IMG/VR virus record: IMGVR_UViG_3300046648_000378
Span: 1 to 38,309 of that record
DNA: 38,309 nt
Origin: a virus
Reading direction: 5' to 3' (one strand)
Within the stretch, counting starts at the first letter, position 1. Each line of letters starts with the position of its first letter. Both the position numbers and the translations under genes were made by a program. The notes under the pieces are model-generated. The model was not told where the DNA came from, ran no database searches, and saw only the letters and a list, made by a program, of their open reading frames with translations. Positions 6,945 to 16,421 of the stretch are shown here, piece by piece.

Positions 6945-7366
6945 GGCACGTCCTTGAAAAAAGTGTGATTGCCGATGAAGGCTGTTTTCTTTGCCTTCGT
7001 TGCCCAAGCTGGGGCTTTTGGCATCGAAGCCGCGTGATAATGCGTTGCCCCGCCAGTGGGGTCCGGTTGCTTGTTGTCGATCACCTGGTCAGCGGCGCCA
7101 CGGGCCTGGGCAAGTTCGCGGAAAGGAATATCCCGAGCGCCGGACAAAAACGGGTAGTTCGGGTCGTTTTTGTTCCAGCAACTGAATTGCGAAGGCGCCA
7201 AGCACACCCCGGCGTAGCCTTCGCCCCACCAGGATTTATCCTTGCCATCGTTCACGCGGTTGCGGATCGTCCACGCCACGGCAATCTGCCCGGCCAGGCT
7301 CTCGCCACGGGCTTCGCCCCACAGGGTGCGGGCAAGGGTGTCTCGGTCTTTCTCGGTTACCGGCAT
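6941..7366 (-). CDS. SleB/CwlJ-type cell wall hydrolase (probable endolysin)
   Basis: 141 residues. The whole length matches the Hydrolase_2 (SleB/CwlJ) fold: LARTLWGEARGES contains the catalytic-type Glu, IRNRV follows, SQFSCWN is the family's middle motif, and ATHYHA lies near the end. It should cleave peptidoglycan at lysis or during entry. There is no signal peptide, so release would need the holins encoded about 20 kb upstream in the late cluster. GGAG sits 8 nt before ATG, and a hairpin-plus-U-run terminator lies just upstream of the ribosome site. Confidence 0.85.
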   Translation of the reverse strand: MPVTEKDRDTLARTLWGEARGESLAGQIAVAWTIRNRVNDGKDKSWWGEGYAGVCLAPSQFSCWNKNDPNYPFLSGARDIPFRELAQARGAADQVIDNKQPDPTGGATHYHAASMPKAPAWATKAKKTAFIGNHTFFKDVP

Positions 7367-7382
7367 TGCATTTCTCCAGGCG

Positions 7383-7404
7383 AAAAAAAACCGCTCGAGG
7401 CGGT
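7383..7404 (-). terminator. Intrinsic terminator in front of the hydrolase gene
   Basis: On the - strand ACCGC-CTCGA-GCGGT is followed by eight T. The U-run runs directly into the Shine-Dalgarno region of the hydrolase. A 25-bp stretch (7371-7395) recurs exactly at 16378-16402. Confidence 0.75.
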
Positions 7405-7432
7405 CGGGTAGCTGAAATTTGTAGTCGATGGG

Positions 7433-7948
7433 TCAGACGGGCCAGCCCTCGTCGAGCATGCCCTGGGTAATCGACCCGCCTGCCACGGCAGCGAGCAGAT
7501 CGGCCTCACGGTCGAAGCACGCTTGCACGAAGGCACGCACTGCAGACGCTACGCCGATGATCTGAGCGCCGGTAAGCTCGACAAAGCCCTCAGCTGTTTT
7601 CCAACGGATCGAATAGCTGGTGTCGAGCATCGCAGCCAAGGCCGCACCAGTGATAAGGCCTTGGCTGCGGTCGTCGGTGGCAATGGCCATACCCTGCACC
7701 GTCGTACCGGCCATTTCTGCCGTGTAGCGACGCGCGGCGATCAGGCTGGGCCAGTCAGGTGTGAGGGCAGGCGCTGGTTCTGGCGCAGCGGCAAGCTTGA
7801 CCCACTGGCCTTGCCACTGCGCTACTTGGGTGCCCGTGAGTTTGGGCGGCGCAGAAGGCGTTGAGTTGGGCGGCATCGCCTGGCCGTCCTCGACTTCTAC
7901 CTTGCCCGAGTACAGAGCGTTATCACCCCACCGGTATACCGTGATCAT
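7433..7948 (-). CDS. DUF4376 tail-fibre-associated protein
   Basis: 171 residues. After an N-terminal strand-rich part and a proline/alanine linker (55-65), the C-terminal half carries the DUF4376 pattern: AARRYTAEMAG, ATDDRSQGLITGAALA, then IRWKTAEGF and FVQACFDREADLL. Proteins with this domain are encoded just after fibre genes and probably assist fibre assembly or cap the fibre. The start overlaps the fibre stop as ATGA, implying coupled translation. Confidence 0.82.
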   Translation of the reverse strand: MITVYRWGDNALYSGKVEVEDGQAMPPNSTPSAPPKLTGTQVAQWQGQWVKLAAAPEPAPALTPDWPSLIAARRYTAEMAGTTVQGMAIATDDRSQGLITGAALAAMLDTSYSIRWKTAEGFVELTGAQIIGVASAVRAFVQACFDREADLLAAVAGGSITQGMLDEGWPV

Positions 7949-9501
7949 GCCAATTTACCTTTGATATATGTAGCGGTAGGATTTGGGGTTGCCGTAGACG
8001 GAGGAGTCATAAAGTTAGCTAGCGTGTCGTATGAAAATATAGGGAATTTATAGCCGTTGTTCCCTTGTACAAAAAGCAACGATGCCGCCCCAACAACTAG
8101 GCTCTTGTAAAAACTCGTCCCTGTCTGCCCCCTCAAAGACCAAGTCAATCCGCCATCATTAGAAACAACAGCGCTGCTTGTGACGCACGGAAGAATTATG
8201 CACTTACTTTGGGGAATGACCACAGCCGAATTATCGGTATACACGCCAGCGCCGCTAGGCAAAACATAGTTAAGAGCCCAACTACCCGATGCCGCCGGGG
8301 TAGTCGTCGAAAACAATATGGTAGTATTTCCACCATAGAGAGCGTAATAAACACCGCCGTAATAAAAAATATTTGAAAACGCATATCCAGGATTTACATT
8401 ATTCCAAGTGATACCGTCCAGACTGTAAGAGTATGCCGAAGTACCTGAAGCCTGGGCGAATATGTATGTGCCTGCCTTTGTAAGCCAGGTGGCACCGATC
8501 GTAGTGAAGGTGCTACGGGTAGTCCATGTAATGCCATCGGGCGAGGTGTAAAATGTACCTCCTGTAGTACCGATAGACCAGACGATGAATATCGTCCCAG
8601 TCCAAAATATGTAAGGCGATTGAACTGTTGCTGGCAAAGAGCGAGAAGTCCATGTCACGCCGTCGGTGGATGTTTGGATAGCTGCCGAGCTGGCAAACGT
8701 CGCGACAAAAACTCCGTTTCCGCAAGCCAATTGGTAGGGCTGCGCTGGGAATCCAGTGAGGCGTCTGGTCCATGTGGCACCTTTATCGGCAGACGTGACG
8801 CAAGGAAATGGTGAGTTGCTCATCAACGCAATTATTAGGCTGCTATTGTCCGTCTGTGCTATCTGTTGATAGCTGGTGCTCTCCGATGGAACTGTAGGAT
8901 CGATACTGGCGACAGTTACAGTCGAACGATCAGCGTCCGCGAGCGAGCCCAACAAGGTCGCCAAGTCGGGAAACTGCGACTTTGCATACACTGTACGATT
9001 GCCAGCGGCGTAAGTTGCGTCAGGCGCCCGCGCCGTAACCAGAATATCCCCGACAGATTGACCAACGGTGCCCCATTCAACACCGGTCTTAGCCGCGTTA
9101 ATACGAAGAACGTCAAATGCATTCTTACCGGTGAAGGTTGGGATGCCCGCAGCGGCCTGTGAAGCCGCTGCGTAGATCTGCGCATTGATTGCAGACTGCG
9201 CCGCGTTGTTTGCCTGAGTGGCTGCCAGCACCACCTGGGTGGCGCCGTTCGAGGTTGCCAGGGCTGCTTGTGTAGCGGCTGTCTGCGCCGCGAGTGATGC
9301 GAGGTTAGCGCTACTCGCGGCGGCATTCTTATAATCCAGCGTTAAAGCTACGGTGTTGCCCATCCAGGCTACAGCAGTATTCACCTGAATGCTGAACGGC
9401 GGCAGTGCGGCGGTGAAGGTGTCGGCCTTGGCAGAATAGTCTGGCTGCGCATCGGCACGCGTGGGCGCCACAGGCAAAGCATTAATAACAGGAACATCCA
9501 T
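7945..9501 (-). CDS. Tail fibre / receptor-binding protein with Asp-box propeller
   Basis: 518 residues from the ATG at 9501, which touches the stop of the upstream gene and has GGAGG in front. Residues 1-130 are an alanine-rich shaft. At about 160-200 a DILVTARAPDATYA segment resembles attachment regions of other Pseudomonas fibres. The C-terminal half has five Asp-box motifs: SADKGATW, STDGVTW, SPDGITW, SLDGITW and SNDGGLTW. They mark a BNR/sialidase-like beta-propeller that probably binds host surface glycan. The propeller part is AT-richer than the shaft, a common sign of tip exchange. No sialidase catalytic residues are claimed. Confidence 0.85.
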   Translation of the reverse strand: MDVPVINALPVAPTRADAQPDYSAKADTFTAALPPFSIQVNTAVAWMGNTVALTLDYKNAAASSANLASLAAQTAATQAALATSNGATQVVLAATQANNAAQSAINAQIYAAASQAAAGIPTFTGKNAFDVLRINAAKTGVEWGTVGQSVGDILVTARAPDATYAAGNRTVYAKSQFPDLATLLGSLADADRSTVTVASIDPTVPSESTSYQQIAQTDNSSLIIALMSNSPFPCVTSADKGATWTRRLTGFPAQPYQLACGNGVFVATFASSAAIQTSTDGVTWTSRSLPATVQSPYIFWTGTIFIVWSIGTTGGTFYTSPDGITWTTRSTFTTIGATWLTKAGTYIFAQASGTSAYSYSLDGITWNNVNPGYAFSNIFYYGGVYYALYGGNTTILFSTTTPAASGSWALNYVLPSGAGVYTDNSAVVIPQSKCIILPCVTSSAVVSNDGGLTWSLRGQTGTSFYKSLVVGAASLLFVQGNNGYKFPIFSYDTLANFMTPPSTATPNPTATYIKGKLA

Positions 9502-10403
9502 TAGATAATTGCCTCCACAGTAATCGAACAGTCGGAAACAGTCGGCCCCGAAAGCACGATGCTGAAATCCTTGTAATAGCCAAAGAGAACGGTGGCCTCG
9601 TAAGTCTCCTCGCCGATCCAAACCACCAACGTAGAGCGAAACTCAGCCAACAAGCGACGGATACGAGATACATCCTCGGTATAAATCGACACGTCGAATT
9701 CTGCGCGGTTTGAATAGGAGCGAGGCGTAATGACCGTGTTGCCGAACTCATCTGTCGTCTTGCGGCTGTAATCGTTGATTCCTACGGACGAGCCATACAG
9801 CGCGACACCGATCTCCTGCTGCATCCCCACCACCAGGTGCCCAACGGCCGCCTGCCCTCCCCCCGCATCAACCGTGACGATGATGTCGGCTGAACCGTAG
9901 GCTGGCAGGTCAAGCAGAACGAAGTCAGTTCGAACGCCGATGGGTGAGAAAAAGTAGTCGTACCAATTGCTAACCCCGGCATCGACCAAGTTCACTTTCT
10001 CGATGTACACCTGCCCGTCGAAAGGATCGACCACCTTCACGGTGACCGACTTGCCCGCGACGTTGAACATCGCAATGGAGTTGACCACCGCCCCCGGCCT
10101 GATCGTGACGGTGATCGTTCCGGGATTGGTGGTGAGCGATTCGATCTTGTCATCGAACATCCGCCAACGATTGTCAGCGCCAATCAATTGCCACTTGGCC
10201 GGGCTGGCTTCCGTCACAACTTCCTCACCCGGCTTCACGCCAGCGGCAACAGCCGCCAGCGCCTCGTACACCTTGTGGTTGAGTAAGACCCGCGCGCCGA
10301 TGGCGTAAGTGGTCGCTGCCGCCCATGCCGGATACTCACTTTCAGGAACGTTGCTGCTGATGAGTTTTGCCTCGGCGATTGCCACCGGTTTAATCAGCCT
10401 CAT
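9501..10403 (-). CDS. Distal tail / fibre-base structural protein
   Basis: 300 residues starting at MRLIKPVAI, with the ATG overlapping the stop of the tape measure gene as ATGA. Residues 20-75 (YPAWAAATTYAIGARVLLNH and KVYEALA) look like the carbohydrate-binding-type module found in phage tail-tip proteins. The rest is beta-rich, with a YSNRAEFDVSIYTEDV segment. Position between tape measure and fibre, and the module, point to a baseplate or fibre-attachment protein. The exact counterpart in model phages is not clear. Confidence 0.7.
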   Translation of the reverse strand: MRLIKPVAIAEAKLISSNVPESEYPAWAAATTYAIGARVLLNHKVYEALAAVAAGVKPGEEVVTEASPAKWQLIGADNRWRMFDDKIESLTTNPGTITVTIRPGAVVNSIAMFNVAGKSVTVKVVDPFDGQVYIEKVNLVDAGVSNWYDYFFSPIGVRTDFVLLDLPAYGSADIIVTVDAGGGQAAVGHLVVGMQQEIGVALYGSSVGINDYSRKTTDEFGNTVITPRSYSNRAEFDVSIYTEDVSRIRRLLAEFRSTLVVWIGEETYEATVLFGYYKDFSIVLSGPTVSDCSITVEAII

Positions 10404-13400
10404 AGTGTGTAGTCCCGCTCTTTCGGAGTGCCCTCGTCGTCCCACTTCCTGATCAACGCGCCCAATTGCTGCGTGTTCTTCGCGATCTGGAACTGTGCCT
10501 GTCGGTTTTCGGTGCGCAGCTGCCGGACCTCAGCAAGTAGCGCTGTGTTGTTGCTGCTGTCGCTCACAGACGCCCTTTGATTTGCACCGTAAATCCGGCT
10601 CGGGCTGGCCACATCAAGCGTTGGCCCCGTCTGACCGACAGCACCACCCGTTGCGAAAGCCGGAATCAAACCGGAGTTCATCTGATCGAGCATGCCGGTG
10701 CCGAACATACGAACAGCATTGGCACTCATGACGTACTCACCGTTGGAGAGGCGAGCAATGATGCTGTCTGACGTGCCGGTGCCAGGACCCGCTATAAGCC
10801 CGCCCATTGCGTACTTGGGCAGCTCGCCATTTGCCTGGGCATCAGCTTTGATCTGCGCGGCCAACTGATCAGAGGTCATCGACCCGGCCTTACCACCCCA
10901 GTAAACCGAACCGGCATAGTCCGCATCGCGGCCGAGCACCGCCTGATAGATCGCGTTGATGTCGTTGTACCCAGCCCCGCCCGCCGTGCCGGTATAGCCA
11001 CCGCCAGTGGCCGCAGCCGGGGGCTTATTCGCAGCAGCGGCAGCCGCCGATGCTGCAATGGCTGCCTGCACAGCGGCGTTGAAGGCGTTCAGCGCCTCAG
11101 TAACACTTTGGATGGAAGTGTCGATGCCGTTCAGCGCATCCAGTTGCTTCTGAGCAGCCTCGAGCTGGTCGTCCAATTTCGTCATCTGCAGGTCGAACTG
11201 ATCCTTGGCATCCGCGATCTGCTCCTGCACGCTCTTCAGCAATTGCTGCTGTGCGGTCAGTTGCACACCGTTGATGGCATTCAACTGAGCAACCACGTTC
11301 GCTGTACGGCCCTGCTCGCGGGTGAAATCCTCCAGTGAGCCGTACATGTCGGTCGTGTTGGTGCTGACCGCCGTCAGAGCGTCGTCCAGCCCGGAAAAGC
11401 CAGACAGCGAACCACCGGCCTGAGCCGTGGCCAGGGCGCTCTGCAGTGTGGCCTTGGCTTGCTCGCGCAGCATTTTGACTGTCGTGTCCGACGTGCCATT
11501 GAGCGACTTCAACGCAGCTTGCAAGGCATTGCTGGTATTCGTCAGCCCAGACACATTGGCCTGCGCGGTGGACAACATGTCGTTCAACGACGCCACGCGG
11601 GCGTTATAGGCCGTTGTGAGTGCGCTTTTCTCGGCTGCTACCGCCCGTTGCAGCGCGCTCATGGCGTTGCTGGCATTGGTCAGCGCCGCCGTTTTAGCCG
11701 CAGCCTGTACCTGCTCCTGAGCCTTGTAGAACGTGTCTGCCGAACCCGCCAGCGCCATCATCGTGTTGTACAACGTCTTGCCGGATTCGGTTGTCCGGTC
11801 GATACCCTCGACCATCGCCCGATACCCCTCACGACTCGCTGGCAACGTCACGTTCGCTTTTTTAAACTCGGCGGTGACCTCGGCGACGGTGCGCGCGGTG
11901 TTCTCCGACTCGCTGTAAAAGGCGTCGTAATACGTCTTCTGACGGGCTTCAATAATGTCGTAGGCCTGGTCAGCTGTAGAGGCGAGGGTCATCAGCGTGA
12001 CAAACAGTTTGCGGCCAGCCTCGGTCGACTTGTCGATGCCTTCAACCATGGCCCGGAAGCCATCACGGCTATCGGGCAGCTTGATATTCAGACCGTCGAA
12101 CACGTCCTGAATGTCACTGATGGCATCAATCGACTTTTGGTTATCCGAGAAGAAAGCGTCGTAGTAACCGCTGACCGACTTCTGCAGTTCCTCAAACCCA
12201 CCGCCCATGGCTGAAAGCTGCTCAGCCATAAAGCCGCCCGTCACCGACATGTCGTAAAGACCGATGTTGACGTGCTTGAGCATGGTGTTCACGTCGTACA
12301 GGTTCTTTACGAACGCCTGCAGGCCAACGTAACTGAACCCGCTGACACCCGCATCGGTGGCCTTGGACACAGCGACAACGACCTGGTCACCCAACAGCGC
12401 GAACCAGTGATCGATCTCGGCCTGGATCTGCTCTGAGGTTTTACCTTGGGTGCTGATCTGGGCAGAGGCCATGTTGAGGCCGTCCATCACGCTGTCGTTG
12501 AGCTTGACGCCCAACTGCGTGAACAACGCCATCGCGCCCATGACCGTGGTGTTGTATTGACTGCCCAAAGCATCTTCGGTGTCGTCCGGCAGCTCGTTGT
12601 ACAGATAGCGAGTTTTGGAACTGCCCGAAATCAGGCCGCCCTTCTTTTTCTGCTTCGTGTACTGCAAGGCATCGAATTCGCCCGCCTTCACCGCCAGCTG
12701 GATACCCGCGTCCTTGGTTTCATAGCCGGTGCCGAACAGCTTGGTACCGACCTTGCTCCATACCGCCTGGTACAACGTGGAACCGGTGAGGATCGCCGCT
12801 GCCTTGCCGCCAACGATCTTGCTCAGCGCGCCGTCGACGATCTCGAACGCCTTTGCGGTCAGGGTCGGGATGCTCATCACCACCTTACCGAGGCCGGTGC
12901 CACCGGCACTGTCGTACATTTTGCTCGCGTCGGGTCGTACACCTGCGCTGTACAGCTTGCCGGACTGGATCATGCCCATGAGGACGGCCAGCGGCCACAT
13001 AGAGGCGGCGCTGCCCAGCGCACTTGTGGCGCCGGAGCTGGCACCCTGCGAAGCCGCCGCCGTGGCAACACCCTCGGTGGCTGCCTGCTGTACAAGCCCC
13101 GCCGCAATCTGCTGGCCCGCTGCGTCCAGAGTGAACTGGCCCACGGTGGACGCCACACCTTCGGTGATGCCGTAGTTCAGCGCGGCCTGAGTGGCCGCCT
13201 GTTGCGCGATCTGCAACGCGGTCTGTTGGCCCAACAGCGTCGCCATGCCGCTCTTTGCAATGTCGTACAGGGCGCTGACTTTATCGGTGTAGTAAGTGAC
13301 CCCGGCTTTCGCAGCGCCAGGAATGCCAGCCTCGGCATAACCGGCGACGACCTTGGCACCGACACCGGTCACGATGTTGTAAGCGCTGTACAGTTTGTTG

Positions 13401-16372
13401 GCCACCGAAGCGATGCCACTTGAACCACTGCTTGAACCGCCTTCGCCATTCAAAGCACCGATGACATCGCCAATGCCACCGGACTTATTGGTGCCCAACA
13501 GGTTGTTCGCGAAACTGATCAGGATCGGCTTGGTGATGGCTTCGTGAGCCAGCTCCGCAAGCATCTGTTTGAAGCCGTCGAGCAGGCCCTCGGAAAAGCC
13601 CTTGAAGCCGTCACCGACGTTCAGCCACATGTCAGCGAACACCTTATCGACGCGATCTACCGCCGCCTCGGTCAACCGGCCCCAGACCGTCAGTTTGGCC
13701 TGATTGTCGTCGTATTCCTGGCCGAGCTTGGTCAGCGACTCCCGGTACAGATCGGCCTTTTCGGGGTACTGAGTGATGGCCTCATTCAGCGCTTTCTGAT
13801 CTTCTGCATAATCCTTGAGCAGTTTGAGCTGCGGATTGAGCCGGTCGACCAGGTCATTGGCTTTGTTGGCAGCCTCCAGCGCCTTGGTGGCCTGCACCTG
13901 GGCTTTGGTCTGTTTGAGCAGTTGGTCGTATTCCTTGCTGCCAAAGTCGATGTTCTTGCCCGCCAATGCGACGGTCATCGATTTTTGCAGGTTGTACGCC
14001 TCCAATGCAGAAGAACCCTGCAACTGCGCCTTGGCATGGGCAACCAGGTCAGAGGTTTCCCGTTCCAGATCGTACGCGGCCTTGCTTACGCTCAAACGGT
14101 CCTGCGCATCGCGCTCGGCGTTGAGTTTCGCGATGACCTCGGTGCGCGCCGCAGCCCCGGTCTTTAGCAGCGCCTCTTCGGCTTTCTGCTGAATCGACAG
14201 CTCGCGAGAACGGTCGACGCCATCAAGGTAAGCGTCCGCCAGGCCCTGGGCCGAAGCGATGGCGATGTCAGCCTGAGCCTTCAGATCCTTCAGCGCCTTC
14301 TGCCGGGCCTCCTCTTCTGAGGCGGCCTTTTTGGTGGCACTGGTACTGTCCTTGGTGGCCTGAGTGGCGGCATCGTCCGACGCTTTCTGCGCATCCCTGG
14401 CAGCGCCGAGCGAGCGGATGGCGACAATCTGCGCCTCGGTGAGATCCTTGTTCTCCGAGATAAACCGGTTGGCCTGCTCGGTGAACGTCTTGTCCTGCTG
14501 ACCCTGCAATTGCTTGGTCATGTCGGCGATGTATTTCTCACCGGCAGCGGACGCCATCGTTTTGGCTGCGGTGTTCTGGTTCTGCGACGCCGTGTTCTTG
14601 TCGGTCTCAGCTGTCAGTGAAGCCAGGGTTTGCTGCTGTTTCTGCAGCAAGGCGCTGAGCTCGGACACCGGTGCCTGGCTGGACTCCAGCGACCGCGCCA
14701 TTTCCTCGGTGACGCCGGGCATGGTCCGCAACTGATCGGCGACCGCCTTCCAGTCAACGGCCACACCGGCGGCCTGGTCCTTGGATGCCGTGCGAACCAG
14801 TTCCAGGGCAGCCTGAGTATCCGCAGGCAGATTGACCAGGCCGGACATGAGCCCGTCTGCACCGGCGGCGCCCATGCCACGCAAGTCATTTTCAAACTTG
14901 TCTGCCATCGCCCCGGACATCTGCCCGATTTTGTTCTGTGTCTCTGCGATGGTTGCCTGCAGCTCGCGCAGGGTCACAGCCTGGGTGGCACGGTTGAGCT
15001 TTTCAAATCGCCCGATCAGCTTATCCATCGGATCAGCCAGATCGCCCAGGCGCTTTTCCAGATCAGCCGTGTTGTCGCGCAGGGTGAAGAACGCAATCGC
15101 GGCGCCCGCTGCCAAGGCCGCGAGCCCGGCAGGACCGCCAAGGAATCCGAGCACAGTGCCGCGCGCAGCGGTCAACCTGGCCTGAGCAGCCGCAACCTGA
15201 TCAGTCGCGGCCTTTTCTGCCATCCTGGCTTCGGCAAGCTGGATCGACATTTGCGTTTGCACGGCGGTACCGCGCGCGGCGATGGCTTCGCGCTCTGCCC
15301 GGACAACAGCAGACTGCGCGGCCAGCTGGTTGGCGGCAGCGGTATCAACCGCACTGCTGGCCAGCGCCATATTTGCCGCGCGCGACTGGATGACGGCGGC
15401 TCCCGAAGTCACAAGGCTCTGCGTATAGCTGACAAATGCCGCCGCTGCCTTGCCGCCCAGAATGGCCGCAAGCACGTTGACGTTGTCTGCCAGGAAGCCC
15501 ACGCCTTCGCCGATCAGCTCCATGGCGCCGTTGTCGCTCATCGAATTCAAGCGATCAGCGACACTCTGAACACCCGGCAGCAGGCCGGTAGCCAACTGCT
15601 TGGACGCACCGTCGAATGAGACGCCCAGCGTTTTGATGGTCTGATCGATCTCGGCGAACTGATCGAGCTGGAACGACGACAGTACGTTCCCGGCCCGCTC
15701 AGCTTTGTCGCCAAAATCCTTGAAACCCGCGCCATTGTTTTTCAGCAGCGGAATCAGGGCCGTGGCTTCATCAGCCATTGCCTCCATGTAAGTCGTGACC
15801 TGCTGCTGATTCAGCCCGGCCTTTTCCAGCGAGTTGTAATAGAGCTGCAGAGCGTCCGGACCCGACAGGTTCTGGAACATCTTGGCGGTGACGCCGACCC
15901 GTGGCGCAATCTCCTTGAAGAAGTCGGCCATTTCGCCGCCGCCGCGCTGGGTGAATTCCCCGACCCGGTCAGTGGTGTCCTTGAAGATGTCAGCGAGCTT
16001 TTCCTGCTCCACACTGACCGTACGAGCGCCGGCGGCCAGCCGCTGGAACTGATCGGTCGTGGTGTTCGAGAGCGCGGCCTGGCTCTTCACCTGCGTGGCG
16101 TATTCAGCGGTTTTCTGCGTGATTGCCACTAGCCCGGCAACAGCCGCGGCTGCGCCCAGCGCAACGCCGTTAAAGACGCCGCCCATGGCCTCGCGCATAG
16201 ATTCAGCGTGTTCACCCGCGCGATCAAACGCATCGTCAACGCGCTTGAGCTGCGTGTCCATGCGCGTGGCCGTCGACGCCACTGAAGCTTCGCCACGGGC
16301 CAATTCCTGGCGCATCTGCGCCGTGGTGGCTTCAATGCGGACCAGAAGGCCCTGAACGTCAGCGTCAGCCAT
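10400..16372 (-). CDS. Tail tape measure protein
   Basis: 1990 residues, the largest gene, in the usual place after the tail chaperones. The N-terminus is a coiled coil (LLVRIEATTAQMRQELARGE) followed by the phage tape-measure domain, which contains TTTDQFQRLAAGARTVSV. Hydrophobic alanine-rich helices lie near 290-430. The middle holds two related blocks of about 75 residues, each with GFRAMVEGIDKS or GYRAMVEGIDRT (about 11.73-12.17 kb). Near the C-terminus a YQAVLGRDADYAGSVYW module precedes MGGLIAGPGTGTSDSI-type glycine repeats typical of these proteins. It sets tail length and may help pass DNA through the envelope. GGAG precedes the ATG. Confidence 0.95.
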   Translation of the reverse strand: MADADVQGLLVRIEATTAQMRQELARGEASVASTATRMDTQLKRVDDAFDRAGEHAESMREAMGGVFNGVALGAAAAVAGLVAITQKTAEYATQVKSQAALSNTTTDQFQRLAAGARTVSVEQEKLADIFKDTTDRVGEFTQRGGGEMADFFKEIAPRVGVTAKMFQNLSGPDALQLYYNSLEKAGLNQQQVTTYMEAMADEATALIPLLKNNGAGFKDFGDKAERAGNVLSSFQLDQFAEIDQTIKTLGVSFDGASKQLATGLLPGVQSVADRLNSMSDNGAMELIGEGVGFLADNVNVLAAILGGKAAAAFVSYTQSLVTSGAAVIQSRAANMALASSAVDTAAANQLAAQSAVVRAEREAIAARGTAVQTQMSIQLAEARMAEKAATDQVAAAQARLTAARGTVLGFLGGPAGLAALAAGAAIAFFTLRDNTADLEKRLGDLADPMDKLIGRFEKLNRATQAVTLRELQATIAETQNKIGQMSGAMADKFENDLRGMGAAGADGLMSGLVNLPADTQAALELVRTASKDQAAGVAVDWKAVADQLRTMPGVTEEMARSLESSQAPVSELSALLQKQQQTLASLTAETDKNTASQNQNTAAKTMASAAGEKYIADMTKQLQGQQDKTFTEQANRFISENKDLTEAQIVAIRSLGAARDAQKASDDAATQATKDSTSATKKAASEEEARQKALKDLKAQADIAIASAQGLADAYLDGVDRSRELSIQQKAEEALLKTGAAARTEVIAKLNAERDAQDRLSVSKAAYDLERETSDLVAHAKAQLQGSSALEAYNLQKSMTVALAGKNIDFGSKEYDQLLKQTKAQVQATKALEAANKANDLVDRLNPQLKLLKDYAEDQKALNEAITQYPEKADLYRESLTKLGQEYDDNQAKLTVWGRLTEAAVDRVDKVFADMWLNVGDGFKGFSEGLLDGFKQMLAELAHEAITKPILISFANNLLGTNKSGGIGDVIGALNGEGGSSSGSSGIASVANKLYSAYNIVTGVGAKVVAGYAEAGIPGAAKAGVTYYTDKVSALYDIAKSGMATLLGQQTALQIAQQAATQAALNYGITEGVASTVGQFTLDAAGQQIAAGLVQQAATEGVATAAASQGASSGATSALGSAASMWPLAVLMGMIQSGKLYSAGVRPDASKMYDSAGGTGLGKVVMSIPTLTAKAFEIVDGALSKIVGGKAAAILTGSTLYQAVWSKVGTKLFGTGYETKDAGIQLAVKAGEFDALQYTKQKKKGGLISGSSKTRYLYNELPDDTEDALGSQYNTTVMGAMALFTQLGVKLNDSVMDGLNMASAQISTQGKTSEQIQAEIDHWFALLGDQVVVAVSKATDAGVSGFSYVGLQAFVKNLYDVNTMLKHVNIGLYDMSVTGGFMAEQLSAMGGGFEELQKSVSGYYDAFFSDNQKSIDAISDIQDVFDGLNIKLPDSRDGFRAMVEGIDKSTEAGRKLFVTLMTLASTADQAYDIIEARQKTYYDAFYSESENTARTVAEVTAEFKKANVTLPASREGYRAMVEGIDRTTESGKTLYNTMMALAGSADTFYKAQEQVQAAAKTAALTNASNAMSALQRAVAAEKSALTTAYNARVASLNDMLSTAQANVSGLTNTSNALQAALKSLNGTSDTTVKMLREQAKATLQSALATAQAGGSLSGFSGLDDALTAVSTNTTDMYGSLEDFTREQGRTANVVAQLNAINGVQLTAQQQLLKSVQEQIADAKDQFDLQMTKLDDQLEAAQKQLDALNGIDTSIQSVTEALNAFNAAVQAAIAASAAAAAANKPPAAATGGGYTGTAGGAGYNDINAIYQAVLGRDADYAGSVYWGGKAGSMTSDQLAAQIKADAQANGELPKYAMGGLIAGPGTGTSDSIIARLSNGEYVMSANAVRMFGTGMLDQMNSGLIPAFATGGAVGQTGPTLDVASPSRIYGANQRASVSDSSNNTALLAEVRQLRTENRQAQFQIAKNTQQLGALIRKWDDEGTPKERDYTL

Positions 16373-16389
16373 ATACTTTTCTCCAGGCG

Positions 16390-16410
16390 AAAAAAAACCG
16401 CTTTCGCGGT
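16390..16410 (-). terminator. Intrinsic terminator in front of the tape measure gene
   Basis: On the - strand ACCGC-GAAA-GCGGT is followed by eight T and then the tape-measure Shine-Dalgarno site. It shares a 25-bp sequence with the terminator in front of the hydrolase gene. Confidence 0.75.
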
Positions 16411-16421
16411 CCGGTGCTTCT

